Positions 24,775 through 35,767 of a stretch of DNA of 64,000 nucleotides are shown one piece after another. The translations under genes were made by a program, and so were the position numbers. Within the stretch, counting starts at the first letter, position 1. Each line of letters starts with the position of its first letter. The notes under the pieces are model-generated. The model saw only the letters and a program-made list of their open reading frames with translations. It had not been told where the DNA came from and searched no databases. This DNA comes from MPNO01 sp965200535 (lineage in GTDB: Bacteria; Pseudomonadota; Alphaproteobacteria; MPNO01): NCBI GenBank assembly GCA_965200535.1, contig CBDAUF010000001.1, forward strand, positions 806,001-870,000, in the 5' to 3' direction.

Positions 24775-26118
24775 ATGGCAGACATGGCAGTCGAGTTTTG
24801 CGGCGTCCCGTTCAAGAACCCGGTGGTGGTGGCCTCACTCGAGACCACCAACAGCCCCGACCTGATGAAGCAGTGCTTCGATTACGGCGCGGCCGGGGCG
24901 ATCATCAAGACGCTGACCGACATCGAGGACATGGCGCGCCTCACCCAGAATTCGAAATACGCCATCCTCAACGACCGCGGCGACATCATCCGCGGTAAGG
25001 TGCCGCGCGACTTCGTGTTCTACAGCCGGTCGGGCTATTCCAGCACCTACTACAAGGACTGGATCCCCTATCTGAAGGAGGTCGGCGCCTACGCCGAGGA
25101 GCGCGGCGCCCACCTGATCGGCAGCGCCGGGGCGAAGGACATCGGCGGCTGGAAGGACATCTGCCGCACCATCGAGGACTGCGGGCTCCGGATGGTCGAG
25201 CTCAATTTCGGCTGCCCGCACCCGGCGCTGATGCCGGGCGTCCACGGCGGCAGCATGATCGGCCAGGAGGAGGACGTGGCCTTCGAGGTCACCCGCCAGG
25301 TCGTCGAGGCGGTCGATATCCCGGTGGTGGTCAAGCTCACCCCGGACCAGTCGCGCCCGGTCGAGATCGCACGCGCGGTGCAGAAGGCGGGCGCCGCCGC
25401 CGTCACCGCCACCAACCGCCACACCGGGTTCGCGGTCGACATCGAGGCGGCGGAGCCCCGCATCGCCGGGACCGCCGGCATCGGCGGCACCTGGGTCAAG
25501 CCGCTGACGCTGCGCTGGGTGCACAATATCTACACCCAGGTCGGCATTCCGATCGCCGGGTCGAACGGCATCTTCGACCACCGCGACGCGGTCGAGTTCC
25601 TGATGACCGGGGCCGACATCGTCGAGATCGGCTCGGTGCTGATGATCAAGGGCATGAAGTGGCTGCCCAACATCATCGGCGGGCTGGAGCGCTTCATGGA
25701 CGAGCACGGCTACGCGGACGTGGCGTCGATGCGGGGCATCGCCTCGCAGCGGGCGGCGCGCGACTATGCCGACCAGTTCGCGCGGGCGCGCACCCACGCC
25801 GAGGTCAACCACGAGACCTGCCAGAACCCGACCTGCACGGTGTGCATCCAGATGTGCTTCTACGAGGCGCTGTCGCAGAACCCGGCGGGCCGCATCGACG
25901 TCCACACCGAGAACTGCATCGGCTGCGAGCTGTGCATGGATGTCTGCCCGTTCGATTCGATCGCCATGAAGGCCACCGAGGAGGCGCAGTTCCAGGCCGG
26001 CTATTTCGACATCCCCGACGGGGTGTACGAGGGGCCGGAGAAGTTCGGCACCCGGCGCAACAACACGAAGACCATCGCCGCCGACAGCCCGAAGACCCAG
26101 GCCGCCGCCGCCGAATAG
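24775..26118 (+). CDS. preA: NAD-dependent dihydropyrimidine dehydrogenase subunit PreA
   Basis: The catalytic subunit that reduces uracil/thymine to dihydropyrimidines. 447 residues: an FMN-binding dihydroorotate-dehydrogenase-like barrel (NPVVVASLETTNSPDLMKQ, ELNFGCPH with the catalytic Cys near residue 147, GIPIAGSNGIFDHRDAVEFLMTGADIVEIGS). A C-terminal domain follows with two [4Fe-4S] motifs (CQNPTCTVCIQMC, CIGCELCMDVCP). GGAGGG precedes the ATG. The flavoprotein partner PreT, normally adjacent, is not in the window, and neither hydantoinase nor beta-ureidopropionase follows. An IS1 remnant lies just upstream, which may explain separation from preT. Confidence 0.92.
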   Translation: MADMAVEFCGVPFKNPVVVASLETTNSPDLMKQCFDYGAAGAIIKTLTDIEDMARLTQNSKYAILNDRGDIIRGKVPRDFVFYSRSGYSSTYYKDWIPYLKEVGAYAEERGAHLIGSAGAKDIGGWKDICRTIEDCGLRMVELNFGCPHPALMPGVHGGSMIGQEEDVAFEVTRQVVEAVDIPVVVKLTPDQSRPVEIARAVQKAGAAAVTATNRHTGFAVDIEAAEPRIAGTAGIGGTWVKPLTLRWVHNIYTQVGIPIAGSNGIFDHRDAVEFLMTGADIVEIGSVLMIKGMKWLPNIIGGLERFMDEHGYADVASMRGIASQRAARDYADQFARARTHAEVNHETCQNPTCTVCIQMCFYEALSQNPAGRIDVHTENCIGCELCMDVCPFDSIAMKATEEAQFQAGYFDIPDGVYEGPEKFGTRRNNTKTIAADSPKTQAAAAE

Positions 26119-26137
26119 CGCCCGGCGGGGCCGGACG

Positions 26138-27484
26138 TTGGCCCGGCAGGCCGGGGCGGAGCAGGGCGGCGCAGAGGACGGCGGGGGACGGCCCGGGCCG
26201 GCTGACGCGGCCGGCGGGCCGGAGGCCGCACCGCGCCGCGCATCCTGGCTCGGCGGCATCGGCGCCGCCCTCGGCCACCGCGACTACCGCCTCTATTCGC
26301 TCGGCGCCTCGGCGTCCTTTCTCGGCACCTGGATCTACCGCACCGGGCTCGGCTGGTTCGCCTGGGAGCTGACCCACTCGCCCGCCTGGCTCGGCATCGT
26401 GGTGTTCTGCGAGGTGGTGCCGATCATCGCCCTGGTGCCGATCACCGGCGCCGTCGTCGACCGCCTCGGCGCCTACCGCATCTTCCGCGCGGCCCAGATC
26501 TCGGGGTCGGCGGTGATGGCGCTGATGGCGCTGCTGACCGCCCTCGACGCGATGACCATCGAGTTGCTGGCCGCGCTCGTCGCGCTCAACGGCGTCAACA
26601 TGTCGGTGATGCAGCCGGCCTTCTTCGCGCTGGTCGCCAACCTGGTGCCGCGCAGCGACCTGTCGTCCGCCATCGCGCTGCAGTCGGCGCTGGTCCAGAC
26701 CGCGCGCTTCATCGGCCCCGCCGTCGCCGGCGGGCTGCTGGTGTGGTCCGGCGCGGCGGCGGCGTTCGCGGTCAACGCCGTCTCCTATCTCTGTCTGGTG
26801 GCGGCAATGGTGGCGCTCTCCTTCCGCGATCCGGCGCGGCCGGCGAGCCTCGCGCGCGGGCTGCTGGGCGACGTGGCGCAGGGCGCGCGCTACATCGCCG
26901 GGCACGAGGCGATCCGCACGCTGCTCCTGATGACGGTCGCCTTCTCGGTCCTCCTGCGCCCGGTGGTCGAGCTGCTGCCGGCCTTTGCCTCGGAGGTGTT
27001 CGACCGCGGCGCGGACGGGCTGGCGACGCTGCTGTCGGCGGCCGGCGCAGGGGCGATCGTGGGCTCGCTGTGGCTCGCGCGGCGCGGCCGGACGCACGGC
27101 CTCACCCGCCTGCTGGGCGTATCGGGGGCGGCCTGCGGCGTGGTCCTCGCCGGCTTCGCCGCGAGCGATGCGTTCTGGGCCGGGGCGGCGCTGATGGCGG
27201 CCTTCGGGCTGCTCGCCAACGTGAACTCGATCAGCAGCCAGATCCTGATCCAGAACTGCGTCGACCCGGCGATGCGGGCGCGGGTGATGAGCTTGGTCGG
27301 CCTCACCTTCCGCGCGGTGCCGGCGGCAAGCGCGGCCGTGTTCGGCGGGCTGGCCGTCCTGTTCGGGCTGGAACTGCCGATCGCCGCCGGCGCCTGTCTC
27401 GGCGCGCTGTGCGGCCTGTGGATGCTCGCCCTGGTCCGCGGCCGGCAGCTCGACCGCCGCGCCGAAGGCCCGCCCGCGGGTTAG
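26138..27484 (+). CDS. MFS transporter (EntS/MFS_3-type)
   Basis: 448 residues from a TTG 19 bp after preA; the first 40 residues are hydrophilic and low-complexity, so the true start may be later. The body has about 12 transmembrane helices in two halves. It shows the early LGHRDYRLYSLGASASFLGTWI, LVPRSDLSSAIALQSALVQTARFIGPAVAGG and NSISSQILIQ patterns typical of the MFS_3/enterobactin-exporter branch. Probably a drug or metabolite exporter; possibly co-transcribed with preA, without a clear functional tie. Confidence 0.88.
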   Translation: MARQAGAEQGGAEDGGGRPGPADAAGGPEAAPRRASWLGGIGAALGHRDYRLYSLGASASFLGTWIYRTGLGWFAWELTHSPAWLGIVVFCEVVPIIALVPITGAVVDRLGAYRIFRAAQISGSAVMALMALLTALDAMTIELLAALVALNGVNMSVMQPAFFALVANLVPRSDLSSAIALQSALVQTARFIGPAVAGGLLVWSGAAAAFAVNAVSYLCLVAAMVALSFRDPARPASLARGLLGDVAQGARYIAGHEAIRTLLLMTVAFSVLLRPVVELLPAFASEVFDRGADGLATLLSAAGAGAIVGSLWLARRGRTHGLTRLLGVSGAACGVVLAGFAASDAFWAGAALMAAFGLLANVNSISSQILIQNCVDPAMRARVMSLVGLTFRAVPAASAAVFGGLAVLFGLELPIAAGACLGALCGLWMLALVRGRQLDRRAEGPPAG

Positions 27485-27578
27485 CAGGCGGGCTTGATCG
27501 GTGCGGGGTGCGTTTCTATCGTCCGCGCCGGGTTCTCGCGGCGTGCGGAGGGCCGCGGCGGTTGCGGGAGGCGTTGGG

Positions 27579-28613
27579 GTGAGCGGAATCAATGTGGGTG
27601 TGATCGGGGCCGGCTGGTGCGGCGGAATCCGGGCGGAGACCTGCGCCGCGAGCCCGCTCGTGGACCGGCTCGTCATCGCCGAGACGCGGCCGGAGCGGCT
27701 CGCGGAAATCTCCGCCAAGACGGGGGCAGCGGCCGCCGTCCGGGACTATACCGAGCTGCTCGAGGACGATGACATCCACGCCTTCATGATCTCCTCGACG
27801 CCGGAGACCACCCATTACCCGATTGCCAGGGCGTGCCTCGAGGCGGGCCGGCATGTCCTGCTGGAAAAGCCGATCGCGGTGACGGTCGAGGAGGCGGACG
27901 AACTCATCGCGCTCGCCGCCGCCCGCAATCTCAAGTTCACCATCGGTTACTCCCAGCGTTTCAACCCGAAATTCGCCTATGTCCGCCAGTGCCTGGCGGA
28001 CGGCTCCATCGGCGAACCGGTCAGCGCGCTGGTCAGCCGCAATGTCACGCGGAGCCTGGGCAGCAAGATCACCGGCCGCACCCGGCTGTCCCCGGCCGCC
28101 ATGGAATCGACGCACGATCTCGATTTCGTGCTGTGGTGCCTCGCGCCGGCGCGGCCGGTGCGCGTCTACTCCCAGCTTGCCTACGGCGCCATGAAGGCGG
28201 TCAACGGTGCGCCGGACACCCAGTGGTCGATGGTCACCATGGACAACGGGGTGGTGGTCACGGTGGGCGGCGGCTGGAGCCTTCCCCCCGCCGCGCCCAA
28301 CCATTCCCAGACCTGGATCGAGATCCTCGGAACCGAGGGCGCGCTGGTCGTCGACGACACCCACCGCGATGTCACCCTGTCGCGGATGGGCAAGGGGTCG
28401 ATCAACCCGATGTCGTCGATGCCCGGCGAGCCGGTCGGCCATCTCTTCGTCGGCGCGATGGCCAACGAGACCGTCCATTTCGTCGAGGCGGTCGCCTTCG
28501 ACCGGCCGGTCATGGTCAAACCCGAGGAGGCGCGGCGGGTCATGGATGTCTATCTCGCCGCCGACCTGTCGGCGGACCGCGGCGAACCGGTGCCGCTGCC
28601 GCAGAACCGCTAG
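27579..28613 (+). CDS. Gfo/Idh/MocA family oxidoreductase
   Basis: 344 residues from GTG at 27579, which has GGGAGG seven bases upstream. An N-terminal Rossmann fold (VGVIGAGWCGGIRAETC) and the EKPIA motif, with the Lys that contacts cofactor and substrate, mark an NAD(P)-dependent dehydrogenase. Then come STHDLDFVLWCLAP, carrying a conserved Asp/His, and a beta-sheet substrate domain. Members oxidise sugars, inositol or similar polyols. It begins a row of three co-directional genes with a TRAP-like binding protein and a PanE-like reductase. Confidence 0.9.
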   Translation: MSGINVGVIGAGWCGGIRAETCAASPLVDRLVIAETRPERLAEISAKTGAAAAVRDYTELLEDDDIHAFMISSTPETTHYPIARACLEAGRHVLLEKPIAVTVEEADELIALAAARNLKFTIGYSQRFNPKFAYVRQCLADGSIGEPVSALVSRNVTRSLGSKITGRTRLSPAAMESTHDLDFVLWCLAPARPVRVYSQLAYGAMKAVNGAPDTQWSMVTMDNGVVVTVGGGWSLPPAAPNHSQTWIEILGTEGALVVDDTHRDVTLSRMGKGSINPMSSMPGEPVGHLFVGAMANETVHFVEAVAFDRPVMVKPEEARRVMDVYLAADLSADRGEPVPLPQNR

Positions 28614-28706
28614 GCCGGCGATGCGGGCCGCGAGACCGACCAACGGCCGCACCCCCGGCGGCGCCCGGCGCCGCGCCGGCCTTCCTCCCGTCCGGCGGGC
28701 GCGCGG

Positions 28707-29624
28707 ATGACGGCGCTGCGGATCACGTTCGCCGGCTATCAGGGCCCGGAATCGGTGCACAGCCGCGCCGCCGCCGCCCTCGGCGACAGCCTCGCCCGGA
28801 GGACCGGCGGCGCCGCCGTCCTGGAGATACGCCAGAACGTCATCGCCGAGGGGCGGCGGGCATCGGATCTCCTCGACATGGTGGGAACCGGGAAGATCGA
28901 TCTCTGCTATTTCTCCACCAGCTATCTCGCCGACCGGGTGCCAGAATTCGCGCTTCTCGACCTGCCCTTCGTGCTCGAAGACCGGGCGGCGGCCTATCGA
29001 TTGCTCGACGGCCCGCTCGCCGATCTGTTGGCCGAGGGGGTTCGCCGCTCGACCCCCTACGCCCTGCTCGGCCTCTGGGACAACGGCATCCGCCACCTGT
29101 CGAACCGGGTCCGGCCGATCCGCACCCCGGCCGATTGCCGGGGCCTGCTGATCCGGACCCTGTTCAGCGACCTGCACGAGGAGACCTTCCGGCGTCTCGG
29201 CTTCGAGACGGTCCGGCTCGACGTGAAGGAGCTGCAGGAAGCGGTGCGCGGCGGGACCGTGGACGCCCAGGACAACGCGCTCACCAATATCGCCAATTTC
29301 GGCATCCACCGCCATCAGCCCCACATCACCCTGTCGGGCCATTTCTTCGGCGCCGCCGCGGTCCTCGGCCATGCGCCCGGCCTCGACCGCTGGCCGCCCG
29401 ACATTCGCGATGCGCTGGCCGCCGCGGTCGCCGACGCGACCCCGGTCCAGCGCGCCCTCGCCGCCGCCGAGGACGGCGACGCCCTTCGCCGCATCCGTGC
29501 GGAGGGCGGGGAGATCGTCGAAATCGATGCGGACCAACGCCGCGCCTTCGTCGAGGCGGTCCGGCCGGTCATCGACGGAGCGCGGCGTGATCTCGGGAAC
29601 GCGTTGTTCCGGCTGCTGGCCTGA
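28707..29624 (+). CDS. DctP-like TRAP substrate-binding domain protein without a signal peptide
   Basis: 305 residues. The TRAP-binding fold is evident: SDLLDMVGTGKIDLCYFSTSYLADRVPEFALLDLPFVLED, then NRVRPIRTPADCRGLLIRT, GTVDAQDNALTNIANFGIH and HITLSGHFF. The mature-domain start (LRITFAGYQGPESVHS) is at residue 4. There is no hydrophobic leader, and no in-frame upstream sequence encodes one. No DctQ/DctM membrane subunits are near. It is either a start-truncated relic or a cytoplasmic ligand-binding protein. Confidence 0.85.
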   Translation: MTALRITFAGYQGPESVHSRAAAALGDSLARRTGGAAVLEIRQNVIAEGRRASDLLDMVGTGKIDLCYFSTSYLADRVPEFALLDLPFVLEDRAAAYRLLDGPLADLLAEGVRRSTPYALLGLWDNGIRHLSNRVRPIRTPADCRGLLIRTLFSDLHEETFRRLGFETVRLDVKELQEAVRGGTVDAQDNALTNIANFGIHRHQPHITLSGHFFGAAAVLGHAPGLDRWPPDIRDALAAAVADATPVQRALAAAEDGDALRRIRAEGGEIVEIDADQRRAFVEAVRPVIDGARRDLGNALFRLLA

Positions 29625-29663
29625 CCGCGCGCCGCACCGGGGGGAGACAGGCATGAGAGCATC

Positions 29664-30683
29664 GTGACCACCCGGCTCGCCATCGTCGGCAGCGGCGCCA
29701 ACGGCAGCTGCGTCGCGGCGGACCTGGTCGCCGCCGGGCTCGATGTCGCACTCATCGACCAGTGGCCGGAGCATGTCGAGGCGATGCGCCGCGGCGGCCT
29801 CACGGTCAGGATGCCCGACCGCGAGCTGCACGTCGCCGTCGATGCGTTTCATCTCTGCGATGTGGCGTCCTTTACCGGGCGGTTCGATGTCGTCCTGGTG
29901 ATGGTGAAGGCCTACGACACCGGCTGGGCGGCCCGGCTGATCGCGCCCTATCTGGCTGCGGACGGGGTGATGGCGGGGCTGCAGAACGCGATGACCGCGG
30001 GCGAAATCGCCGAGGTGGCCGGCCCCGGCAGAAGCCTCGGCTGCGTGGTCGAGCTTTCCGCCGAACTCTTCACCCCCGGCGTCGCCGTCCGCAACACGCC
30101 GCCGGAACGGACCTGGATGGCGCTCGGCGCGCTCGATCCGGCGGGCGAAACAAAGATCGCGGCAGTCAGGGACATCCTCGCCAACGCCGCCGCGGTCGAG
30201 ATCTCGGACGACATCCTGTCGGCCAAATGGATGAAGCTCGTCGTCAACTGCATGGGGCTCGGGCCGGTGGCCATGCTGGGGCTCCCCGTCGGCGAGGCCG
30301 CCAAGGTGCCGGGGTTCCGCGAGTTCATCCTCAAGGCGGGCGGCGAGGCGCTGGCCGCGGGGCGGCGCCAGGGCCATCGGATCACCCCCATCTTCGGCTT
30401 GCGCGAGCAGGATATCGACCGGACCAACCGCCTTCTCGAGACCCTGTTCGACAAGCTGGTCGGCGACATCGGGCCGACGGCCCGGGATTGCGTGTACCAG
30501 GATCATCTCAAGGGCCGCTACAGCGAGGTCGATCGGATCAACGGGCTGGTGGTCGACAACAGCCCGCCCGGCGGCGCGCCGGCCAACCAGGCGGTGACGG
30601 AAATCACCCGGCGGATCCGCAGCGGCGCACTCAGGCCGGATCCGTCCAACCTGCCGCTGGCCCTCGAGATGCTGTCGTCCTGA
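29664..30683 (+). CDS. Ketopantoate reductase family protein (PanE/ApbA-like)
   Basis: 339 residues from GTG at 29664. N-terminal GSGANG NADPH-binding loop, VLVMVKAYDT, GLQNAM, then the catalytic-Lys segment AKWMKLVVNCMGLGP and a helical C-terminal domain. Orthologues reduce ketopantoate, but this family has many members acting on other 2-oxo acids. It is 39 bp after the TRAP-like gene and not with panBC, so a catabolic role is as likely as pantothenate synthesis. No other PanE candidate is in the window. Confidence 0.85.
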   Translation: MTTRLAIVGSGANGSCVAADLVAAGLDVALIDQWPEHVEAMRRGGLTVRMPDRELHVAVDAFHLCDVASFTGRFDVVLVMVKAYDTGWAARLIAPYLAADGVMAGLQNAMTAGEIAEVAGPGRSLGCVVELSAELFTPGVAVRNTPPERTWMALGALDPAGETKIAAVRDILANAAAVEISDDILSAKWMKLVVNCMGLGPVAMLGLPVGEAAKVPGFREFILKAGGEALAAGRRQGHRITPIFGLREQDIDRTNRLLETLFDKLVGDIGPTARDCVYQDHLKGRYSEVDRINGLVVDNSPPGGAPANQAVTEITRRIRSGALRPDPSNLPLALEMLSS

Positions 30684-30720
30684 GTCGCGCGGCCGGGCGG
30701 GTGCGCCGCCGCCGGGCGGC

Positions 30721-32403
<1,683 letters not shown>

Positions 32404-32624
32404 GGCGCGGACACCCGGGGTTGCGCGGCACTCGGGGGGTTGTTGTACCGAATCTGTATCGATGCTAGCGTTTTTCGGTCTCCGTGGAGAAGAATCGCGG
32501 GCCGGCCGCTGCACGAGAGTCGACGGGCCGCAAAACGCCGGGGACACAAGGCCGGGCGCTGCCGCGTCGGCCGCGAAACGGGTGCGAGGCGGGCAGGCGC
32601 AGCGCGGGAAAAGGAGGATTCGAC

Positions 32625-34604
32625 TTGTCAGCAAAGGTTGTATGGCTCTTCATCTTCGTGGTCCTCTACTGGGCGTACTGCATCTTCTGGGGTGTCAAGT
32701 GCGCGCGGATGGCGAGGACTGCGGGAGACTATTTCATCGCGGGCCGGCAGCTCTCGATGTGGGTGTTCGTCCTCGCAGCGACGGCGACGTCGTTCTCGGG
32801 ATGGACTTTCATGGGGCATCCGGGGCTCGTCTACCGCGACGGGTTCCAGTACGCCTACGCCTCGTTCTACACCATCACGATTCCGTTCACAGGCGTCCTC
32901 TTCCTCAAGCGGCAGTGGATGCTGGGCAAGCGGTACGGGTATGTGACGCCCGGGGAGATGTTCTCCGACTACTTCCAGGGCGACGCGATACGCATCCTGA
33001 CGGTGATCGTCGCGCTGCTGTTCTCGATCCCCTATCTCGGGGTTCAGCTCGGTGCGTCGGGCTTCCTGTTCAACGTGCTGACCGACGATCTGGTGAGCGT
33101 CAACTTCGGCATGTGGGTGCTGTCCGCGGTGGTGCTGATCTACGTCGCCTCCGGGGGGCTGAGAGCCGTGGCCTACGTGGACACGCTGCAGTGCATCCTG
33201 CTGGCGCTCGGCATCATCGTTACCGGCTTCATCGCCCTCGACCTGATCGGCGGCTGGGGCGCCCTCAACGACGGGTTCGCCAAGCTGGCGGCCAGCGACG
33301 TGGCGAAATGGGGCACCACCAAGGGCTACGGCGGCGGCGACTACAACTCGTACTTCGCCATACCCGGCATCATCCAGTTCACCGCGGGCCTCGGCAAGGA
33401 AACCCCGGTGGGCGGGCTGTGGACCGGCATCATGTGCCTCACCTACATGTTCGCGCTGATGGGGATCCAGTCCTCGCCGGCGTTCTCGATGTGGGCGTTC
33501 GGCAACCAGAACCCGCGGCCCTTCGCACCGCAGCAGGTCTGGGCGTCCTCCTTCGGCATCGGCCTGATCCTGTTCTTCTTCACCGCCTTCCAGGGCATGG
33601 GCGCGCATCTGCTGGGCGCCAACCCGCTGGTCAACGAGGCGGGGCTGGGGATCAGCACCATCCTCTCGGAAGGCATCGCCAAGAAGCCGGACTCCCTTGT
33701 GCCCAACTACTTCAACCAGATTGCCGATGCCGCGCCGTGGCTCGTCGGACTGCTTGCGGTCTGCGCCCTGGCGGCGATGCAATCCACCGGCGCGGCCTAT
33801 ATGTCCACCGCCGGCGGAATGCTGACGCGCGATCTGTACAAGCGCTACCTGGTGCCCGATGCGACGCATACGCAGCAGAAGCTGTGGGGCCGGATCGGGG
33901 TCGCGTTCATCGTCGTGGCGGCGCTGCTGGTCGCCACCTATTCGCGCGACGCCCTGGTGCTGCTCGGCGGTCTCGCGGTCGCCTTCGGCTTCCAGATGTG
34001 GCCGTCGCTGGCGGCTGTGTGCTGGATCCCGTGGATCACCCGCCAGGGGGCGACATGGGGGCTCGCGGCCGGGCTGCTCGGCGTCATCTTCACCGAGAAT
34101 TTCGGGCTCCAGATCCTGGGCCTGTTCGGCGAGGCGCCGTGGGGCCGCTGGCCGTGGACCATCCACTCCGCCGGCTGGGGAATGTTCTTCAACCTGTTGG
34201 TCTGCATCGTGGTCTCGGCCGCGACACAGAACGACAACGCGACCCAGCACCGCATGAAGTATCACAACTTCCTGCGCGAACACGCGTCGCTGTCGGCCGA
34301 CAAGAAGTCGCTGGTTCCGGTGGCCTGGATCGTCACCATCGCCTGGCTGTTCTTCGGCATCGGGCCCGGCGCGGTGCTCGGCAACTACATCTTCGGCGAG
34401 CCCAACGGCGGGGTCGAGGCCTGGACCTTCGGCATCCCGTCGATCTGGGCGTGGCAGATCCTGTTCTGGATCCTCGGCGTCGGCATGATGTGGCTGCTGG
34501 CCTACAAGATGGAGCTCTCCGTCGTGCCGGACAAGGAAGTCGAGGCGCTGGTCGACGATATCGGCGACGTCGCTCCCGGCGCTGCCTCGGGCGGCTCCAA
34601 CTGA
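32625..34604 (+). CDS. Sodium:solute symporter (SSS family)
   Basis: 659 residues from TTG at 32625, which has AAGGAGG eight bases upstream; an earlier in-frame ATG at 32484 would add a hydrophilic tail without a site. About 13 transmembrane segments. Family blocks: DYFIAGRQLSMWVFVLAATATSFSGWTF, VTPGEMFSDYFQG, LAAMQSTGAAYMSTAGGMLTRDLYKRY. It probably imports an organic solute with Na+; the ligand is unknown. A terminator follows, then two co-directional small genes that look like partners. Confidence 0.92.
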   Translation: MSAKVVWLFIFVVLYWAYCIFWGVKCARMARTAGDYFIAGRQLSMWVFVLAATATSFSGWTFMGHPGLVYRDGFQYAYASFYTITIPFTGVLFLKRQWMLGKRYGYVTPGEMFSDYFQGDAIRILTVIVALLFSIPYLGVQLGASGFLFNVLTDDLVSVNFGMWVLSAVVLIYVASGGLRAVAYVDTLQCILLALGIIVTGFIALDLIGGWGALNDGFAKLAASDVAKWGTTKGYGGGDYNSYFAIPGIIQFTAGLGKETPVGGLWTGIMCLTYMFALMGIQSSPAFSMWAFGNQNPRPFAPQQVWASSFGIGLILFFFTAFQGMGAHLLGANPLVNEAGLGISTILSEGIAKKPDSLVPNYFNQIADAAPWLVGLLAVCALAAMQSTGAAYMSTAGGMLTRDLYKRYLVPDATHTQQKLWGRIGVAFIVVAALLVATYSRDALVLLGGLAVAFGFQMWPSLAAVCWIPWITRQGATWGLAAGLLGVIFTENFGLQILGLFGEAPWGRWPWTIHSAGWGMFFNLLVCIVVSAATQNDNATQHRMKYHNFLREHASLSADKKSLVPVAWIVTIAWLFFGIGPGAVLGNYIFGEPNGGVEAWTFGIPSIWAWQILFWILGVGMMWLLAYKMELSVVPDKEVEALVDDIGDVAPGAASGGSN

Positions 34605-34627
34605 CGGTCGGACCGGCCGATCGTCCC

Positions 34628-34657
34628 GGGGGGAAGGGCGCCGCCCTTCCCCCCTTC
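34628..34657 (+). terminator. Rho-independent terminator after the symporter
   Basis: Inverted repeat GGGGGGAAGGGC (34628-34639) and GCCCTTCCCCCC (34643-34654) around a 3-nt loop, followed by TTCGCTTT. It lies 24 bp after the symporter stop and should separate it from the downstream pair. Confidence 0.8.
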
Positions 34658-34697
34658 GCTTTCCGCGCCGGGTAACCGGCGGCTTCGGCGCAGCGCC

Positions 34698-34937
34698 ATG
34701 TCAGACCTGTTCACGGCCGAATACGCCCTCCTCTGGACCGCCGCCATGACGGCTGCGCTGTTTTTCCCGGTGCGGCGGCTGATCTGGGTTCTCTATGTGC
34801 GGCGCGCCGAACGCGACGGGGTGGAGGACGCGGAGCGGCGCCAGCGCCTGCACCGGAGGGCCGGCGCCACCGGCTCCCTCCTGGCCCTGGTATTCTCGTA
34901 CTTCTATATCGCCTGGCTGTTCCGCGACACCGGATGA
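34698..34937 (+). CDS. Small two-helix membrane protein
   Basis: 79 residues with two predicted transmembrane helices (YALLWTAAMTAALFFPV and TGSLLALVFSYFYIAWLF). They are separated by a basic cytoplasmic loop (LYVRRAERDGVEDAERRQRLHRR). No family name is known to me. It overlaps the TPR gene by 4 bp (ATGA), so the two are translationally coupled and probably form a membrane complex. Confidence 0.65.
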   Translation: MSDLFTAEYALLWTAAMTAALFFPVRRLIWVLYVRRAERDGVEDAERRQRLHRRAGATGSLLALVFSYFYIAWLFRDTG

Positions 34938-35545
34938 ACCGCCGCGTTCTCAGGCGCTTCGTCGTCATCTGCGCCATCGCGACCTTCGCGATGTTCTCGC
35001 TGTGGACCGCGGTCCGCATCTTCACCGACCGGGAACCGGGCGACTACTACACCCGGCAGGGCGATATCCGCCTCGGCGAAGGCAAGCTGGACGAGGCGAT
35101 GGCGAGCTTCGACAGGGCGCTCGCCGAGATGCCTGACCACCGCGGCGCGCTGATGGGCCGCGCCTTGGTCCACATCCGGGCGGAGCGCATCCCGGAGGCG
35201 GTCGCCGAACTCACCTACCTGATCGGGTTTCTCGAAAAGACGCTGGAGCGGGACGACCGCACGGGCTGGGCGACCCTCGCCGCCGCCTATGCCAACCGCG
35301 GCATCCTGCACGACCGGGCGGGGCGCTACCGCGCGGCGCTCGCCGATTACGTCGAGGCGCTCAGGACGGACGAGGGCGCGCTGTCGGGCCCGCACCTGTT
35401 CGACAAGATCATCTACGGCACGCCGCGCCCGTCCACGGTGCGCGACCGTGCGGTCTATCTCGACCGGCAGCTGCGGCTGCCGCCGGACCAGCGGCTGCTG
35501 CGGGTGCCGGAGATCGACGACAGGCAGCGCATGTACAAGCCCTGA
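34934..35545 (+). CDS. TPR protein with an N-terminal membrane anchor
   Basis: 203 residues: one N-terminal transmembrane helix (FVVICAIATFAMFSLWTAV) followed by at least two tetratricopeptide units (GDYYTRQGDIRLGEGKLDEAMASFDRALAEMPDHRGALMG, and YANRGILHDRAGRYRAALADYVEALR). The TPR part is predicted to be periplasmic and to bind a partner protein. Coupled to the preceding two-helix protein and convergent with two further small membrane-protein genes. Confidence 0.75.
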   Translation: MNRRVLRRFVVICAIATFAMFSLWTAVRIFTDREPGDYYTRQGDIRLGEGKLDEAMASFDRALAEMPDHRGALMGRALVHIRAERIPEAVAELTYLIGFLEKTLERDDRTGWATLAAAYANRGILHDRAGRYRAALADYVEALRTDEGALSGPHLFDKIIYGTPRPSTVRDRAVYLDRQLRLPPDQRLLRVPEIDDRQRMYKP

Positions 35546-35557
35546 TCCGGGCCGGCC

Positions 35558-35758
35558 CTAGAAGCGCACCACGCCGAGCACGTCCTGGAACAGGACCATC
35601 ATGAAGAACACCGCGGCGATGCAGCCGAACAGGAGATGCACGAAGTCGGACCTGCCGTCCGGGTTGCGGGCGCGGATGCCCTTCCACGCGATGGTCGCGG
35701 TGACCGCGAGAAAGACCCAGTTGAACGCCTGTTCGTACTCGCCGGCGAATTCGAACAT
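35558..35758 (-). CDS. Small membrane protein (two predicted helices)
   Basis: 66 residues. Two hydrophobic spans (AFNWVFLAVTATIAWKGI and FVHLLFGCIAAVFFMMVLF) flank a short polar loop (RARNPDGRSD). It begins 9 bp after the preceding gene on the same strand, so the two are an operon. No family recognised. Confidence 0.6.
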   Translation of the reverse strand: MFEFAGEYEQAFNWVFLAVTATIAWKGIRARNPDGRSDFVHLLFGCIAAVFFMMVLFQDVLGVVRF

Positions 35759-35767
35759 GCGCCGGTC

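Noticed and set aside
27516..30506. 996-codon minus-strand open frame
   Set aside because: Shadow of the Gfo/Idh, TRAP-like and PanE-like genes; no domain pattern and low-complexity composition.
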